64,000 bases of DNA from Moheibacter sp035515075 (GCA_035515075.1 DATJBZ010000022.1:1-64000); one strand, 5' to 3'; shown: positions 9,474 through 17,368, counted from the first letter of the stretch. A program made the numbers and translations. Notes: a model not told the origin generated them from the sequence alone.

Positions 9474-9504
9474 CAAATATAGAATTTACAAAGTACTTAA
9501 CCAA
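9474..9504 (-). promoter_or_regulatory. secDF: secDF promoter (TTG, 20-base spacer, TATATTTG)
   Basis: On the minus strand a TTG (9502-9504) is followed after exactly 20 bases by TATATTTG (9474-9481), a full match to the Bacteroidota -33/-7 promoter. The leader to the ATG is about 30 bases. Confidence 0.75.
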
Positions 9505-9553
9505 AATTAAACCCATAGTAAACGTGAACTTTTCAACATTTTAGCAACATTTC

Positions 9554-10888
9554 TTACAATAATTGGTTGGCCAAGTTCGCCAATTCACTCCTTTCTCCTT
9601 TGATTAATTGGATGTGCGCAAACAATTTTTGGCCTTGCACTTTGTCCACCAAATAAGACAATCCATTGGATTGTTCATCCAAATACGGCGTATCAATTTG
9701 CTTGATGTCGCCTGTAAAAATGAATTTGGTGTTTTCTCCAGCGCGCGTAATGATTGTTTTGATTTCGTGCGGCGTCAAATTCTGGGCTTCATCCACAATG
9801 AAAATCACATCCGACAAACTTCTCCCACGAATGTAAGCCAAAGGCGTGATCAATAATTTCTCTTGTTCCACCATCAAATTCAACTGTTTGTATTCTTTGT
9901 CTTGTTCGTCAAATTGGTATTGAATGAATTTCAAATTGTCCCACAACGGTTGCATGTACGGATCGATTTTCGATTTGATGTCACCTGGCAAAAAACCAAT
10001 ATCTTTGTTGCTCAACGGCACAATTGGACGCGCCAAGTAAATTTGTTTGAAATCTCTTTTCTGCGCAATCGCCGCTGCCAAAGCTAGCAATGTCTTACCC
10101 GTTCCCGCCACACCATGCAGAGCGACCAATTTGATTTCTTTTTGCAAAATGGCATGCATCGCAAAAGCCTGTTCCGCATTTCTGGGTTTGATGTTGAAAG
10201 AGGTTTGCTTGTTGACTCTTTCCAATTGCTGCAAAAATGGATTATAATACGCCAAGGCTGAGGACTTTTCTCCTTGTAAAATGTAATAAGCATTCGGATA
10301 AATGCGCATCAAACTTTCTACCTCTTCCAATGGAATCGAAAAATCTCGGTAAAGCGCATCGATGATTTCTTGGTCAAAATTGCTGTAAGTCGAAATACCC
10401 GTCGGCAAATTGTCCTCAATTTTCACCTTTCCAGTTTCATAATCTTCTGCCCTCACGCCCAAAGCCTTTGCTTTCAAGCGCAAATTGATGTCTTTGGTCA
10501 CCAAAACAACTTGGTGGTTGGGTTCTTGCTTGGCAACGATCAAACAAGCATTCAAAATCCGGTTGTCCATCGAATCTGTTCCATAGACATTGACCGCTGA
10601 ATGACTCAAGCCGTTGGTTTCCATGACGATTCTGAATCGACCTTTGTCATCTCCTGGCAAAGGATTCCAATCTTTGATCAACAAATCTTTGGAGTTTTTG
10701 TCCAAAAAACGAATGAATTCTCTGGCTTCAAAATTTTTGGTTTCATTGCCTTTTTTGAAATCATCCAATTCTTCCAAAACCGTGATGGGAATCGCCACAT
10801 CGTGTTCTGCAAAGTTCATGATGGATTTGTGGTCAAAAATAATCACAGAAGTATCCAGTACAAATAGTTTTTTCATCATTTTCTCCAT
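9554..10888 (-). CDS. PhoH family ATPase with N-terminal PIN domain (PhoH2 type)
   Basis: A 444-residue protein. Residues 5-150 form a PIN RNase domain with acidic residues D12 (VLDTSV), the LEELDDFK stretch and TKDINLRLKAKALG. The PhoH ATPase follows with Walker A GVAGTGKT at about 259-266 and Walker B VIFIVDEAQNLTP. PIN-PhoH fusions of this kind are known as ATP-dependent RNA-unwinding ribonucleases. The first ATG (10888) precedes MMKKLFVLD by three codons and either start is possible. It stands alone with no operon partner. Confidence 0.92.
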   Translation of the reverse strand: MEKMMKKLFVLDTSVIIFDHKSIMNFAEHDVAIPITVLEELDDFKKGNETKNFEAREFIRFLDKNSKDLLIKDWNPLPGDDKGRFRIVMETNGLSHSAVNVYGTDSMDNRILNACLIVAKQEPNHQVVLVTKDINLRLKAKALGVRAEDYETGKVKIEDNLPTGISTYSNFDQEIIDALYRDFSIPLEEVESLMRIYPNAYYILQGEKSSALAYYNPFLQQLERVNKQTSFNIKPRNAEQAFAMHAILQKEIKLVALHGVAGTGKTLLALAAAIAQKRDFKQIYLARPIVPLSNKDIGFLPGDIKSKIDPYMQPLWDNLKFIQYQFDEQDKEYKQLNLMVEQEKLLITPLAYIRGRSLSDVIFIVDEAQNLTPHEIKTIITRAGENTKFIFTGDIKQIDTPYLDEQSNGLSYLVDKVQGQKLFAHIQLIKGERSELANLANQLL

Positions 10889-11027
10889 ATTTACAATCCT
10901 TAAATTTAGTTGAAATAACTAAGTTGAGGAAGAAAGTCTATGAAGGATTTGTTAAACCTACTTCATTATTTATACCATAGCATTTTCAATAAACCATAAT
11001 ATTTTCCAATAATGAAGCTGATTGAGC

Positions 11028-11035
11028 TATCTTTG
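11028..11035 (+). promoter_or_regulatory. -7 element TATCTTTG 4 bases before the 78-codon ORF
   Basis: TATCTTTG matches TAnnTTTG. If used, the transcript would start at or inside the first codon of the ORF at 11040, so translation might use the ATG at 11061 instead. No TTG -33 is seen at the normal distance. The rest of the 483-base phoH to pstS-like gap shows nothing else. Confidence 0.35.
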
Positions 11036-11039
11036 AAAG

Positions 11040-11276
11040 ATGTTGTATGCAATTGTTATAATGTTGTTGATCGGTCTAGGCACAGGTTTGACTTGGACCG
11101 TGCTTCAAAATTTTTATTTCCTAATTCGAACGCGACCTTTTGCCGCCACGCTTTTTTTAAGTTTGATTTTCATGGTCTTTTTCTCTTCACTGAACGCTTT
11201 TCTAAAGCTATGTTTCATAGTTTTACTGGTTTCATTGGCCATGATTCATGTTGAACGAATGAAGAAATTACATTAA
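11040..11276 (+). CDS. Small hydrophobic membrane protein, unknown
   Basis: A 78-residue ORF standing in the gap between the phoH and pstS-like genes. It has two or three hydrophobic stretches (about 2-22, 35-55 and 55-68) with RTRP between them and a basic tail VERMKKLH, a plausible positive-inside small membrane protein. I do not recognise the family. Support comes from the hydrophobic, membrane-compatible composition, a purine-rich GAAAGA just before the ATG and a -7 element close by. The overlapping frame at 11012-11254 gives a non-hydrophobic product and looks spurious. Confidence 0.5.
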   Translation: MLYAIVIMLLIGLGTGLTWTVLQNFYFLIRTRPFAATLFLSLIFMVFFSSLNAFLKLCFIVLLVSLAMIHVERMKKLH

Positions 11277-11371
11277 GGTTCATTTTTTTCAAACATCAGA
11301 AATATAAAGAGAAACGAAACTGCTTGGTAAAAAAGCAATTTTAACCAATTCCTAAATTAACCCACTAAAAA

Positions 11372-12256
11372 TCACTCAATGGATTGGCTGTTCACTTGCA
11401 CTTGACGTTCGTACAAAAAGTGGGGTTGCAAACCGGCACGCCCGATGATCAATTGCCCTTGTTGAGAACCAGCAAAACGAGAAAAGCCATTCCCAATACC
11501 AAATCCAGGCTCTCTCACGATGAAATAAATTCCTTTTGAAAAAGGATATTTCAAGGCCAGAATGTTGGGCACACTGGGCGCAATTACTTGGTTGTTTTCA
11601 TCCACAATGGAAAGAATTTTTACTTTTTCCAAAATGGCTTCACTTTGCGGGTTGTCTTTTTCACTGATTTCGTTCAAACCAATCACACCGATGGCGTTTT
11701 TGGATTGTTGCAAAAATTCCACAACCGCCAGCGCATCGCCCAAAGCTTGCACATTCTTGCCTTCTGGAATCTTCAAATCCAGCACTTGTTGCACCGTATT
11801 GAAATTCCCAGAATTGCCATTGTCAAACACAATTTGGTGGGTATCTTCTAAAATCGCATTTTTGATTTCAGGCAAACTGAGCGCTTCCAAAGGATTGTTC
11901 TTTGCGGTGATAAAAACGACCGCATCGTGCGCCAACAAAGTAGAACGCGGCGTCACATCGGTCAATTGTTTGATGTATGCGGTTTGTTTTTCATCCAAAC
12001 CTTGGTTGATAAAAGCAGCATAAGCCACCGTATCCACCAAGTTTTTCAAGACTTGATTTTCTGGTTGGTAAATGATTTTAAATTCCACTTTTGGAAATTT
12101 CATTTGGTAAATCTCCGTCAATGCTTCCAATACATTTCGATTGGAGGGATCGGCATAAATCACCATCTCCCCTTCTCTGTGGGTATTTTCTTCTCGATTT
12201 TTTCCGCAAGCAACCAAGAATAAAACAAACGCAAAGTATAAGAATCTTTTGACCAT
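11372..12256 (-). CDS. PstS-like substrate-binding lipoprotein
   Basis: A 294-residue protein with a lipobox LVAC (Cys17), so it is a lipoprotein. The mature part opens with EMVIYADPSNRNVLEALTEIY, read here in two halves as the first strand and helix of a periplasmic-binding fold, and contains VVFITAKNNPLEALSLPEIKNAI-type segments plus GNSGNF, reminiscent of the phosphate-binding PstS family. No pst permease or ATPase genes are nearby; its only partner is a 60-residue membrane protein 1 base upstream. In Flavobacteriia such proteins often stand apart from ABC transporters. The ligand is unproven. Confidence 0.7.
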   Translation of the reverse strand: MVKRFLYFAFVLFLVACGKNREENTHREGEMVIYADPSNRNVLEALTEIYQMKFPKVEFKIIYQPENQVLKNLVDTVAYAAFINQGLDEKQTAYIKQLTDVTPRSTLLAHDAVVFITAKNNPLEALSLPEIKNAILEDTHQIVFDNGNSGNFNTVQQVLDLKIPEGKNVQALGDALAVVEFLQQSKNAIGVIGLNEISEKDNPQSEAILEKVKILSIVDENNQVIAPSVPNILALKYPFSKGIYFIVREPGFGIGNGFSRFAGSQQGQLIIGRAGLQPHFLYERQVQVNSQSIE

Positions 12257-12257
12257 C

Positions 12258-12440
12258 TTAATTCCGCATCAATTGAATCGCTCGATACACCCTAAAACCA
12301 CCGTAAGCAATGAACAAAACGCCCAAAGCGATCGCCGCCCAAGGCGCCAAATCCATGAAAAACCAATCTCTGTACATGATAAAACCTCCGATAAAAGCAT
12401 ACATCATGCCCATTACAATATTGACAACATTTCTAATCAT
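12258..12440 (-). CDS. Small two-helix membrane protein paired with PstS-like lipoprotein
   Basis: A 60-residue protein with two hydrophobic helices (about 3-20 and 32-50) separated by MYRDWFFMDLAPW and ending in a basic YRAIQLMRN. It ends 1 base before the PstS-like gene begins, so the two are almost certainly cotranscribed and probably translationally coupled. The family is not known to me by function; small proteins of this look recur beside PstS-like lipoproteins in related genomes as far as I recall. A membrane anchor or partner role is inference. Confidence 0.7.
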   Translation of the reverse strand: MIRNVVNIVMGMMYAFIGGFIMYRDWFFMDLAPWAAIALGVLFIAYGGFRVYRAIQLMRN

Positions 12441-12445
12441 AGTGG

Positions 12446-12453
12446 CAAAGTTA
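12446..12453 (-). promoter_or_regulatory. -7 element TAACTTTG 5 bases before the 60-codon gene
   Basis: On the minus strand TAACTTTG ends 5 bases before the ATG at 12440. No TTG is found at the usual spacing. If real it would give a leaderless mRNA. Confidence 0.4.
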
Positions 12454-12591
12454 ATTAATTAAAAAAGATGCGCATCCTTTCTTTTTGACATTTTAGTGAA
12501 ACAAACCAATGCATCCCATGCTATGACCAACAAAAGCCTATCAAATGTTCAATGCTCTTTTTTTTCTTAAATTTGATCAAATTTCTTGTCC

Positions 12592-12970
12592 ATGAAAAAT
12601 TTAGAGCGGGTGTACAAAATGACCTTTGCCAGTGTTTATCCACACTACATTGCCAAAGCTGAAAAAAAAACACCGCACCAAAGAAGAAGTGGACCAAATC
12701 ATCTTTTGGTTGACTGGTTTTGATTCAAAAACATTGCAGCAACATTTGGATGAAAAAAGCGATTTATTGACTTTTTTCACACAAGCCCGCATCCATCCCA
12801 ACGTTTCAAAAATTACTGGCGTGATTTGCGGATACCGCGTGGAAGAGATTGAAGACGATCTGATGCGAAAAATCCGATATTTGGACAAATTGATTGATGA
12901 ATTGGCCAAAGGAAAATCCATCGAGAAAATTTTGAGGAAATGGTCCACTCTATTTAATAATGAGCAATGA
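12592..12970 (+). pseudogene. DUF2200 protein with one-base frameshift at a poly-A run
   Basis: Reading from the ATG at 12592 gives MKNLERVYKMTFASVYPHYIAKAEKK, shown here across two halves (MKNLERVYKM, then TFASVYPHYIAKAEKK), which is the expected DUF2200 N-terminus. After a run of nine A at 12662-12670 the frame breaks. The rest (HRTKEEVDQIIFWLTGF, ITGVICGYRVEEIEDDLMR, IRYLDKLIDELAKGKS) continues in the next frame to the stop at 12970. Removing one A restores a 125-residue protein of normal family length. DUF2200 function is unknown. It may be a true mutation, a sequencing error in the homopolymer or, less likely, programmed slippage. Confidence 0.85.
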
Positions 12971-13027
12971 CAACATTCGATAATTTAGAATATTTAAGTA
13001 TAGAAAAACACCCAAGTAAAAGTGCAT

Positions 13028-13080
13028 CAATTGAAACAATTCTATAAAATTGCACTAATTTATACAATTTCATTAAATTG
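13028..13080 (+). promoter_or_regulatory. Cluster of CAATT/AATTG inverted repeats upstream of satD
   Basis: Two 16-base imperfectly related dyads, CAATTCTATAAAATTG (13037-13052) and CAATTTCATTAAATTG (13065-13080), each have perfect arms and lie 28 bases apart. A CAATTG palindrome sits just upstream (13028-13033). The cluster precedes the satD -7 element by about 24 bases, a position suited to an operator, possibly bound by the helix-turn-helix of SatD itself. Confidence 0.5.
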
Positions 13081-13103
13081 CTGTTTTTAATGCAATTTAT
13101 GTG

Positions 13104-13111
13104 TATATTTG
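13104..13111 (+). promoter_or_regulatory. satD promoter -7 element TATATTTG
   Basis: TATATTTG is a full -7 match and ends 9 bases before the ATG at 13121, giving a very short leader. The -33 position falls inside or next to the second dyad at 13065-13080, so a protein bound there could block transcription. Confidence 0.55.
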
Positions 13112-13120
13112 AAATAAAAA

Positions 13121-13726
13121 ATGATCGCAGTATTAACTGGAGACATCATCAACTCAAGAGAAGTCAACGCAGAAGAATGGCAACCAAAACTCAAAGCCTA
13201 TTTTGACAGCGTGACAAATAATGATGAAAAATGGGCCATCTACAGAGGCGACAGCTTTCAAATTCAAGTCAATGCAAATGAAGCGCTTAACATTGCGATT
13301 TGCATCAAATCTTTGATCAAAACCAATCCTAAAATAGATGTGAGAATCGCTATTGGAATTGGAGACATCTCATTTGAAGAAAAGAAAATCACTGAATCAA
13401 ATGGAACTGCATTTGTCAATTCTGGAGATGCTTTTGAGATGTTAAAAAACAATACTTTGCGTTTAAAAACACCTTATCAAGAGTTTGATGCGTGTTTTAA
13501 TCCTATTTTTAAATTATTGAGTTTCATCATTGACAATTGGAAACCTGCTACATCAGAAACCATTTTTTACGCTTTGACCTACAGAGGTTTGTTGCAAAAA
13601 GAAATCGCTGAAAAATTACAAAAAGACCGTACTACGGTGAATAGAGCACTAAAAAGAGGGGCTTATGAAGAAATTGTTGACATCATTGATTTGTTTGATC
13701 AAAAAACATCAGAATGTATCCATTGA
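13121..13726 (+). CDS. SatD family protein: cyclase-like domain plus C-terminal helix-turn-helix
   Basis: A 201-residue protein. Residues 1-110 match the SatD family: AVLTGDIINSRE (D8), AIYRGDSFQIQV (D44), an alanine-rich helix, VRIAIGIGDISF and GTAFVNSGDAFEML. The order resembles class III nucleotide cyclase folds, with D8 and D44 where the two metal Asp residues sit, though the transition-state Arg is not evident. Residues 155-180 (LLQKEIAEKLQKDRTTVNR) form a helix-turn-helix. It overlaps the following DUF3307 gene by 13 bases, so they form an operon. Streptococcal SatD was linked to acid tolerance. A nucleotide-sensing repressor is my inference. Confidence 0.8.
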   Translation: MIAVLTGDIINSREVNAEEWQPKLKAYFDSVTNNDEKWAIYRGDSFQIQVNANEALNIAICIKSLIKTNPKIDVRIAIGIGDISFEEKKITESNGTAFVNSGDAFEMLKNNTLRLKTPYQEFDACFNPIFKLLSFIIDNWKPATSETIFYALTYRGLLQKEIAEKLQKDRTTVNRALKRGAYEEIVDIIDLFDQKTSECIH

Positions 13727-14430
13727 TAATTAAAGTAATCACAGCGCATTTATTAGGAGATTTTGTCCTTCAAAGCGACAAAATGATCAACGACATTCAT
13801 TCAAGAAAGTTCAAATCATTTTACCTTTATATACACTGTTTGATCCATTTCATTTTGATTTTGACATTGACTGGATTTAGAAAGGAATACATCGTTCCTG
13901 CTTTGCTTTTGTCCATCGTTCATTTGACAATTGACATCTTGACGAAATTATTATTGGCCAATAAAATAAGTGGTTTGTTGAATTTGGCCATCGATCAAAT
14001 TTTACATTTCATTTCGATTGCTTTATTTGTCTATTATTTTCATCCCTATTCCATCAATTATGACAAAATATTGAGCCCGAAAAATCAAATACTTTTGCTA
14101 TCCATCATTGGAATCACCTTTGTTTCATCCATCGTTATCAAAAAAATCATCGAATTATTCAATTACAACATCCGCAGTTCTGGACTTAAAGATGCAGGAA
14201 AATACATAGGCATGCTGGAAAGACTGTTTGTTTTCCTTTTTGTGATTACTCATTTTTGGGAAGGAATTGGTTTTTTGTTGGCAGCGAAATCCATTTTCCG
14301 ATTTGGTGATTTAAAGAATAAAAAAGACGTTAAATTAACAGAATACATATTGATTGGTACTTTGTTAAGCTTTGGTTTAGCGATTCTGATTGGGAAAATT
14401 TATTTAAAACTAATGAATATCGCTTATTGA
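13714..14430 (+). CDS. DUF3307 integral membrane protein
   Basis: A 238-residue protein with about six hydrophobic helices. The N-terminus (IIKVITAHLLGDFVLQSDKM) followed by YIHCLIHFILI has the conserved His/Asp pattern of DUF3307: H in TAHLLGDF, Q in LQSDK, H in YIHCLIH and H-x3-D in HLTIDIL. These polar residues inside membrane helices suggest a catalytic or ion-handling role, but no function is established. The start overlaps satD by 13 bases, pointing to coupled translation and a shared job. It ends before a bidirectional terminator at 14451-14485. Confidence 0.8.
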   Translation: MYPLIIKVITAHLLGDFVLQSDKMINDIHSRKFKSFYLYIHCLIHFILILTLTGFRKEYIVPALLLSIVHLTIDILTKLLLANKISGLLNLAIDQILHFISIALFVYYFHPYSINYDKILSPKNQILLLSIIGITFVSSIVIKKIIELFNYNIRSSGLKDAGKYIGMLERLFVFLFVITHFWEGIGFLLAAKSIFRFGDLKNKKDVKLTEYILIGTLLSFGLAILIGKIYLKLMNIAY

Positions 14431-14450
14431 ATTGATCAACTGAATGCATT

Positions 14451-14485
14451 AAAAAAAGCTTCCACAAATTGTAGAAGCTTTTTTT
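14451..14485. terminator. Bidirectional intrinsic terminator
   Basis: AAAAAAAGCTTC pairs with GAAGCTTTTTTT across a short loop. It separates the convergent DUF3307 gene and S46 peptidase gene and can serve both strands. Confidence 0.88.
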
Positions 14486-14506
14486 GCTATTTTTAAAGGA
14501 ATGAAT

Positions 14507-16654
14507 TTATTTCACAATGGTCATTTCGTCCAACAAATAGCTGGCATTGGCGTATTTGTCAATGATGAACAAAACATAGCGCAAATCCACCATGATGTTT
14601 CGACAAATCGCTGGATCGTAGTACAAATCACTCATGGTTCCTTCCCAAACACGGTCAAAATTCAATCCGACCAAATTGCCGTCTTTGTCCAAGGCTGGAC
14701 TTCCTGAATTTCCACCTGTGGTATGGTTGGTCGCAATGAAATTCACGGGCATTTTGGCTTTCTTACCTTTGCCCACACCATAAATCCCATAGTCTTTGTT
14801 TTTCTCCAAATCCATCAATTTTTGTGGTAAATCATATTCATAATCACCAGGAATGTATTTGGCAACCACACCGTCCAAATAGGTCAACGCCTCATATCTC
14901 GGTTGGTTTTCAGGTTTGTAACCGTCTACTTTTCCATAAGTCACGCGCAAAGTTGAGTTGGCGTCTGGAAAGAATTTCTTGTCGGTAAAAACTTCCAATT
15001 GCCCTTTCATGTATTGACGTTGCAAATTGTCAATTTGCTTGCTGATCGCCAAATATTTAGTCGAAACTTTGTCTTCGTAAGCCGTTAAAATCTTGGTAAT
15101 TTCAGTCAACAAAGGATCTGCCATCAAAGCTTCCAACAAGTTGGCATCGTTGCTAAACGCTTGGTCAATATCCGTGACCATGCTAGCGCCGTTGACCAAA
15201 GTTTTTCCAGTCAAAATGGATTTTGCAAAAGTAGAAGCATCGATTTGGATCGGTTCATTGGGTTGAAACTCTTTGGGCATTTCATTTTTGAATTTCTGAA
15301 TCAAAGCCAAAGAAACTTCTTGGTCCAAATCCGCATTGTAATCCTTGTAAATTCCTTTCAAATAATTGCTCATTCTACCTTTCAAATCATCGTATTTCGA
15401 CGTACCATAAGCGTCCAACAAATTTTTGATTTGCAAGGCGATGCGGAAAGTTTCTGAATTTCTAAAGATGGCTTCATCAAAGAAAATTTCTCCTTTTTCA
15501 TACAAAGCATTCGCAGCGTACAATTCATTTAACTCATTGACCAAAGTACCGTATTTCGCTTTCAATACAGGATCAGCTTGCACTCTTTTGTTGAATTCCG
15601 CTTCATAATTCGTCTTGATTTGTACAGCGCCTGATTTGGTCAACCCCAAACTTTCGCCTGTCCATTTTTTATGTGCGTTGGAAATTCGCGCATATTTTGA
15701 AGCATATTTGATGCGGGTAGCATCGTCTTGTTTCATTTCATTCAATAATATTTTCAAAGCAATGTCACGAATACCAATTCTTGCTGGATTTTTGATGTCA
15801 ATCGTTTGCTCCAAAGCAATGGCAGGTAAATATTCGTCAGTCACGCCAGGAAATCCGTACACAAAAGTAAAATCACCTTCTTTCACGCCTTTGGCTGAAA
15901 CAGGCAAGAAATGTTTCGGCGTGTAAGGAATGTTGTCTGCTGAATATTCCGCAGGACGGTTGTTTTTGTCAGCATAAATTCTAAACAAAGCAAAATCGCC
16001 CGTATGTCTTGGCCAAGACCAGTTGTCGGTGTCCATTCCAAAATTCCCGATCGCACTTGGTGGCGCACCGACCAAACGAACGTCGCGGTAAGTTTCGGTT
16101 ACGAACAAATAATATTTATTGCCTTTGTAAAAAGGACGAATGCTCACATCTTGGTACGCTTCTTTGACCGCATTGGCAGAAACGATGTCGATATTTCCTT
16201 TGATGAAATCTTGTCTTTCTTCTGGACTCATATCATCTGTCACACCTTGAAGTATTTTATCTGAAACATCGATGATGTTGATGATAAAAGTAGCGAACAA
16301 CCCATTGTTGGGCAATTCTTCTGCATTGTTCAATGCCCAAAATCCATTTTTCAAATAGTCATTTTCCAAACTCGAATGCGATTGGATTTGTCCATAACCA
16401 CAATGGTGGTTGGTCAATAACAAACCGTTGGGCGAAATGACTTCTGAAGTACATCCTCCACCAAAGTGTGCAATGGCATGGTTGATCGCTGGTTTTTCTG
16501 CACTAAATATTTCTTCCGCATCAAGCTTCAACCCCATTGACTTCATTTCTTCGATGTTCAATTCGTTCGGAATCCACATTCCTCCGCCTTGCTGGGCATT
16601 ACCGAATTGCATCAGCGAAGCCGCCAAAACAAAACTCAAATAAAATCTTTTCAT
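14507..16654 (-). CDS. S46 family dipeptidyl-peptidase (DPP7/DPP11 type)
   Basis: I start it at the ATG at 16652-16654 (MKRFYLSFVLA): this gives a clean signal peptide ending near FGNAQ and a -7 element lies upstream, whereas the in-frame ATG at 16681 would precede the transcript. The 715-residue product has the S46 catalytic residues: His in LLTNHHCGYGQ, Asp in DTDNWSWPRHTGDFALF and Ser in GGNSGSPALD. After the serine, NFDRVWEGTMSDLYYDP carries Arg at the position that distinguishes Asp/Glu-specific DPP11 from DPP7 (Gly). It removes dipeptides from peptide N-termini in the periplasm, supporting amino-acid use. Confidence 0.95.
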   Translation of the reverse strand: MKRFYLSFVLAASLMQFGNAQQGGGMWIPNELNIEEMKSMGLKLDAEEIFSAEKPAINHAIAHFGGGCTSEVISPNGLLLTNHHCGYGQIQSHSSLENDYLKNGFWALNNAEELPNNGLFATFIINIIDVSDKILQGVTDDMSPEERQDFIKGNIDIVSANAVKEAYQDVSIRPFYKGNKYYLFVTETYRDVRLVGAPPSAIGNFGMDTDNWSWPRHTGDFALFRIYADKNNRPAEYSADNIPYTPKHFLPVSAKGVKEGDFTFVYGFPGVTDEYLPAIALEQTIDIKNPARIGIRDIALKILLNEMKQDDATRIKYASKYARISNAHKKWTGESLGLTKSGAVQIKTNYEAEFNKRVQADPVLKAKYGTLVNELNELYAANALYEKGEIFFDEAIFRNSETFRIALQIKNLLDAYGTSKYDDLKGRMSNYLKGIYKDYNADLDQEVSLALIQKFKNEMPKEFQPNEPIQIDASTFAKSILTGKTLVNGASMVTDIDQAFSNDANLLEALMADPLLTEITKILTAYEDKVSTKYLAISKQIDNLQRQYMKGQLEVFTDKKFFPDANSTLRVTYGKVDGYKPENQPRYEALTYLDGVVAKYIPGDYEYDLPQKLMDLEKNKDYGIYGVGKGKKAKMPVNFIATNHTTGGNSGSPALDKDGNLVGLNFDRVWEGTMSDLYYDPAICRNIMVDLRYVLFIIDKYANASYLLDEMTIVK

Positions 16655-16668
16655 TTTTTCATTTTTTT

Positions 16669-16676
16669 CAAAACTA
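16669..16676 (-). promoter_or_regulatory. -7 element TAGTTTTG of the S46 peptidase gene
   Basis: On the minus strand TAGTTTTG lies 14 bases before the ATG at 16654. It argues against the longer start at 16681. Confidence 0.5.
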
Positions 16677-16765
16677 CACAATTCTCATTTATTTCATCTC
16701 CTTTGCTGAAAGGAATTTTAGAAAAGAATTGTACATAAAACAAGTCAGCAAAAAAATAATTTTCA

Positions 16766-16792
16766 TAAAAAAAGCCTGGAAAACCAGGCTTT
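16766..16792 (-). terminator. Terminator after outer-membrane protein gene
   Basis: AAAGCCTGG and CCAGGCTTT pair around a 4-base loop, followed on the minus strand by a T-run. It ends the transcript of the gene at 16815-17345. Confidence 0.85.
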
Positions 16793-16814
16793 GAATTTTT
16801 CTGTTGGTACAAAT

Positions 16815-17345
16815 TTAAAATTTGTAAGCAAATCCAGCACCGATTGAACTCATCGTCCAAGAAGAACTGAATTTCCCTAAATCAGTATGAACTGTTTGTT
16901 TTGAACTAATTCCTTTGTAGAATCCAAATACATCAAACGAAGCGCCGCTGTATCCAAATCTTGGTTGGTACAAGAAACCACCATCCATGTCTTTAGTGGT
17001 TGCAACAGCATAACCTAAGTTCAAACCTGCAAAGAATCCACCAAAATCATATTTAGCAGATGCTGCAATTGGAACAAATCCAATGTCATCCCCTTTCACC
17101 TTCGCCCAGCCATAATCATATTCTTTGGCCAAGAAAAGATCGTACCCAACCATGGCTCCAATCTTTAAGTTCGCTACTACATCCCAATAGTATGCTGCTG
17201 TAATTCCTAAGTTAAAAGAAGTAAAATCACCAGCATCTCCCATTGGAATCGCTGCATAAGCACCTGCTTCAAAATTGGTCGATTGTGCATTGACACCCAT
17301 CATGGTACACACAGCCAAAGCTGCAGAAAATAACAATTTTTTCAT
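16815..17345 (-). CDS. Outer-membrane beta-barrel protein, unknown role
   Basis: A 176-residue protein. A signal peptide (KKLLFSAALAVCTMMGVNAQ) is followed by alternating hydrophobic and polar residues rich in Gly, Tyr and Phe, and the C-terminus SIGAGFAYKF ends in Phe, the usual last strand of an outer-membrane barrel. Predicted strands suggest eight. Small barrels of this kind in Bacteroidota have no assigned function. It is flanked by its own -7 element and terminator and looks monocistronic. Confidence 0.78.
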   Translation of the reverse strand: MKKLLFSAALAVCTMMGVNAQSTNFEAGAYAAIPMGDAGDFTSFNLGITAAYYWDVVANLKIGAMVGYDLFLAKEYDYGWAKVKGDDIGFVPIAASAKYDFGGFFAGLNLGYAVATTKDMDGGFLYQPRFGYSGASFDVFGFYKGISSKQTVHTDLGKFSSSWTMSSIGAGFAYKF

Positions 17346-17368
17346 AATTAAAAGTTTTAATGTTCAAA

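Noticed and set aside
11012..11254. 80-codon ORF overlapping the small membrane protein
   Set aside because: The alternative frame at 11040 gives a membrane-like product, whereas this one has no credible features.
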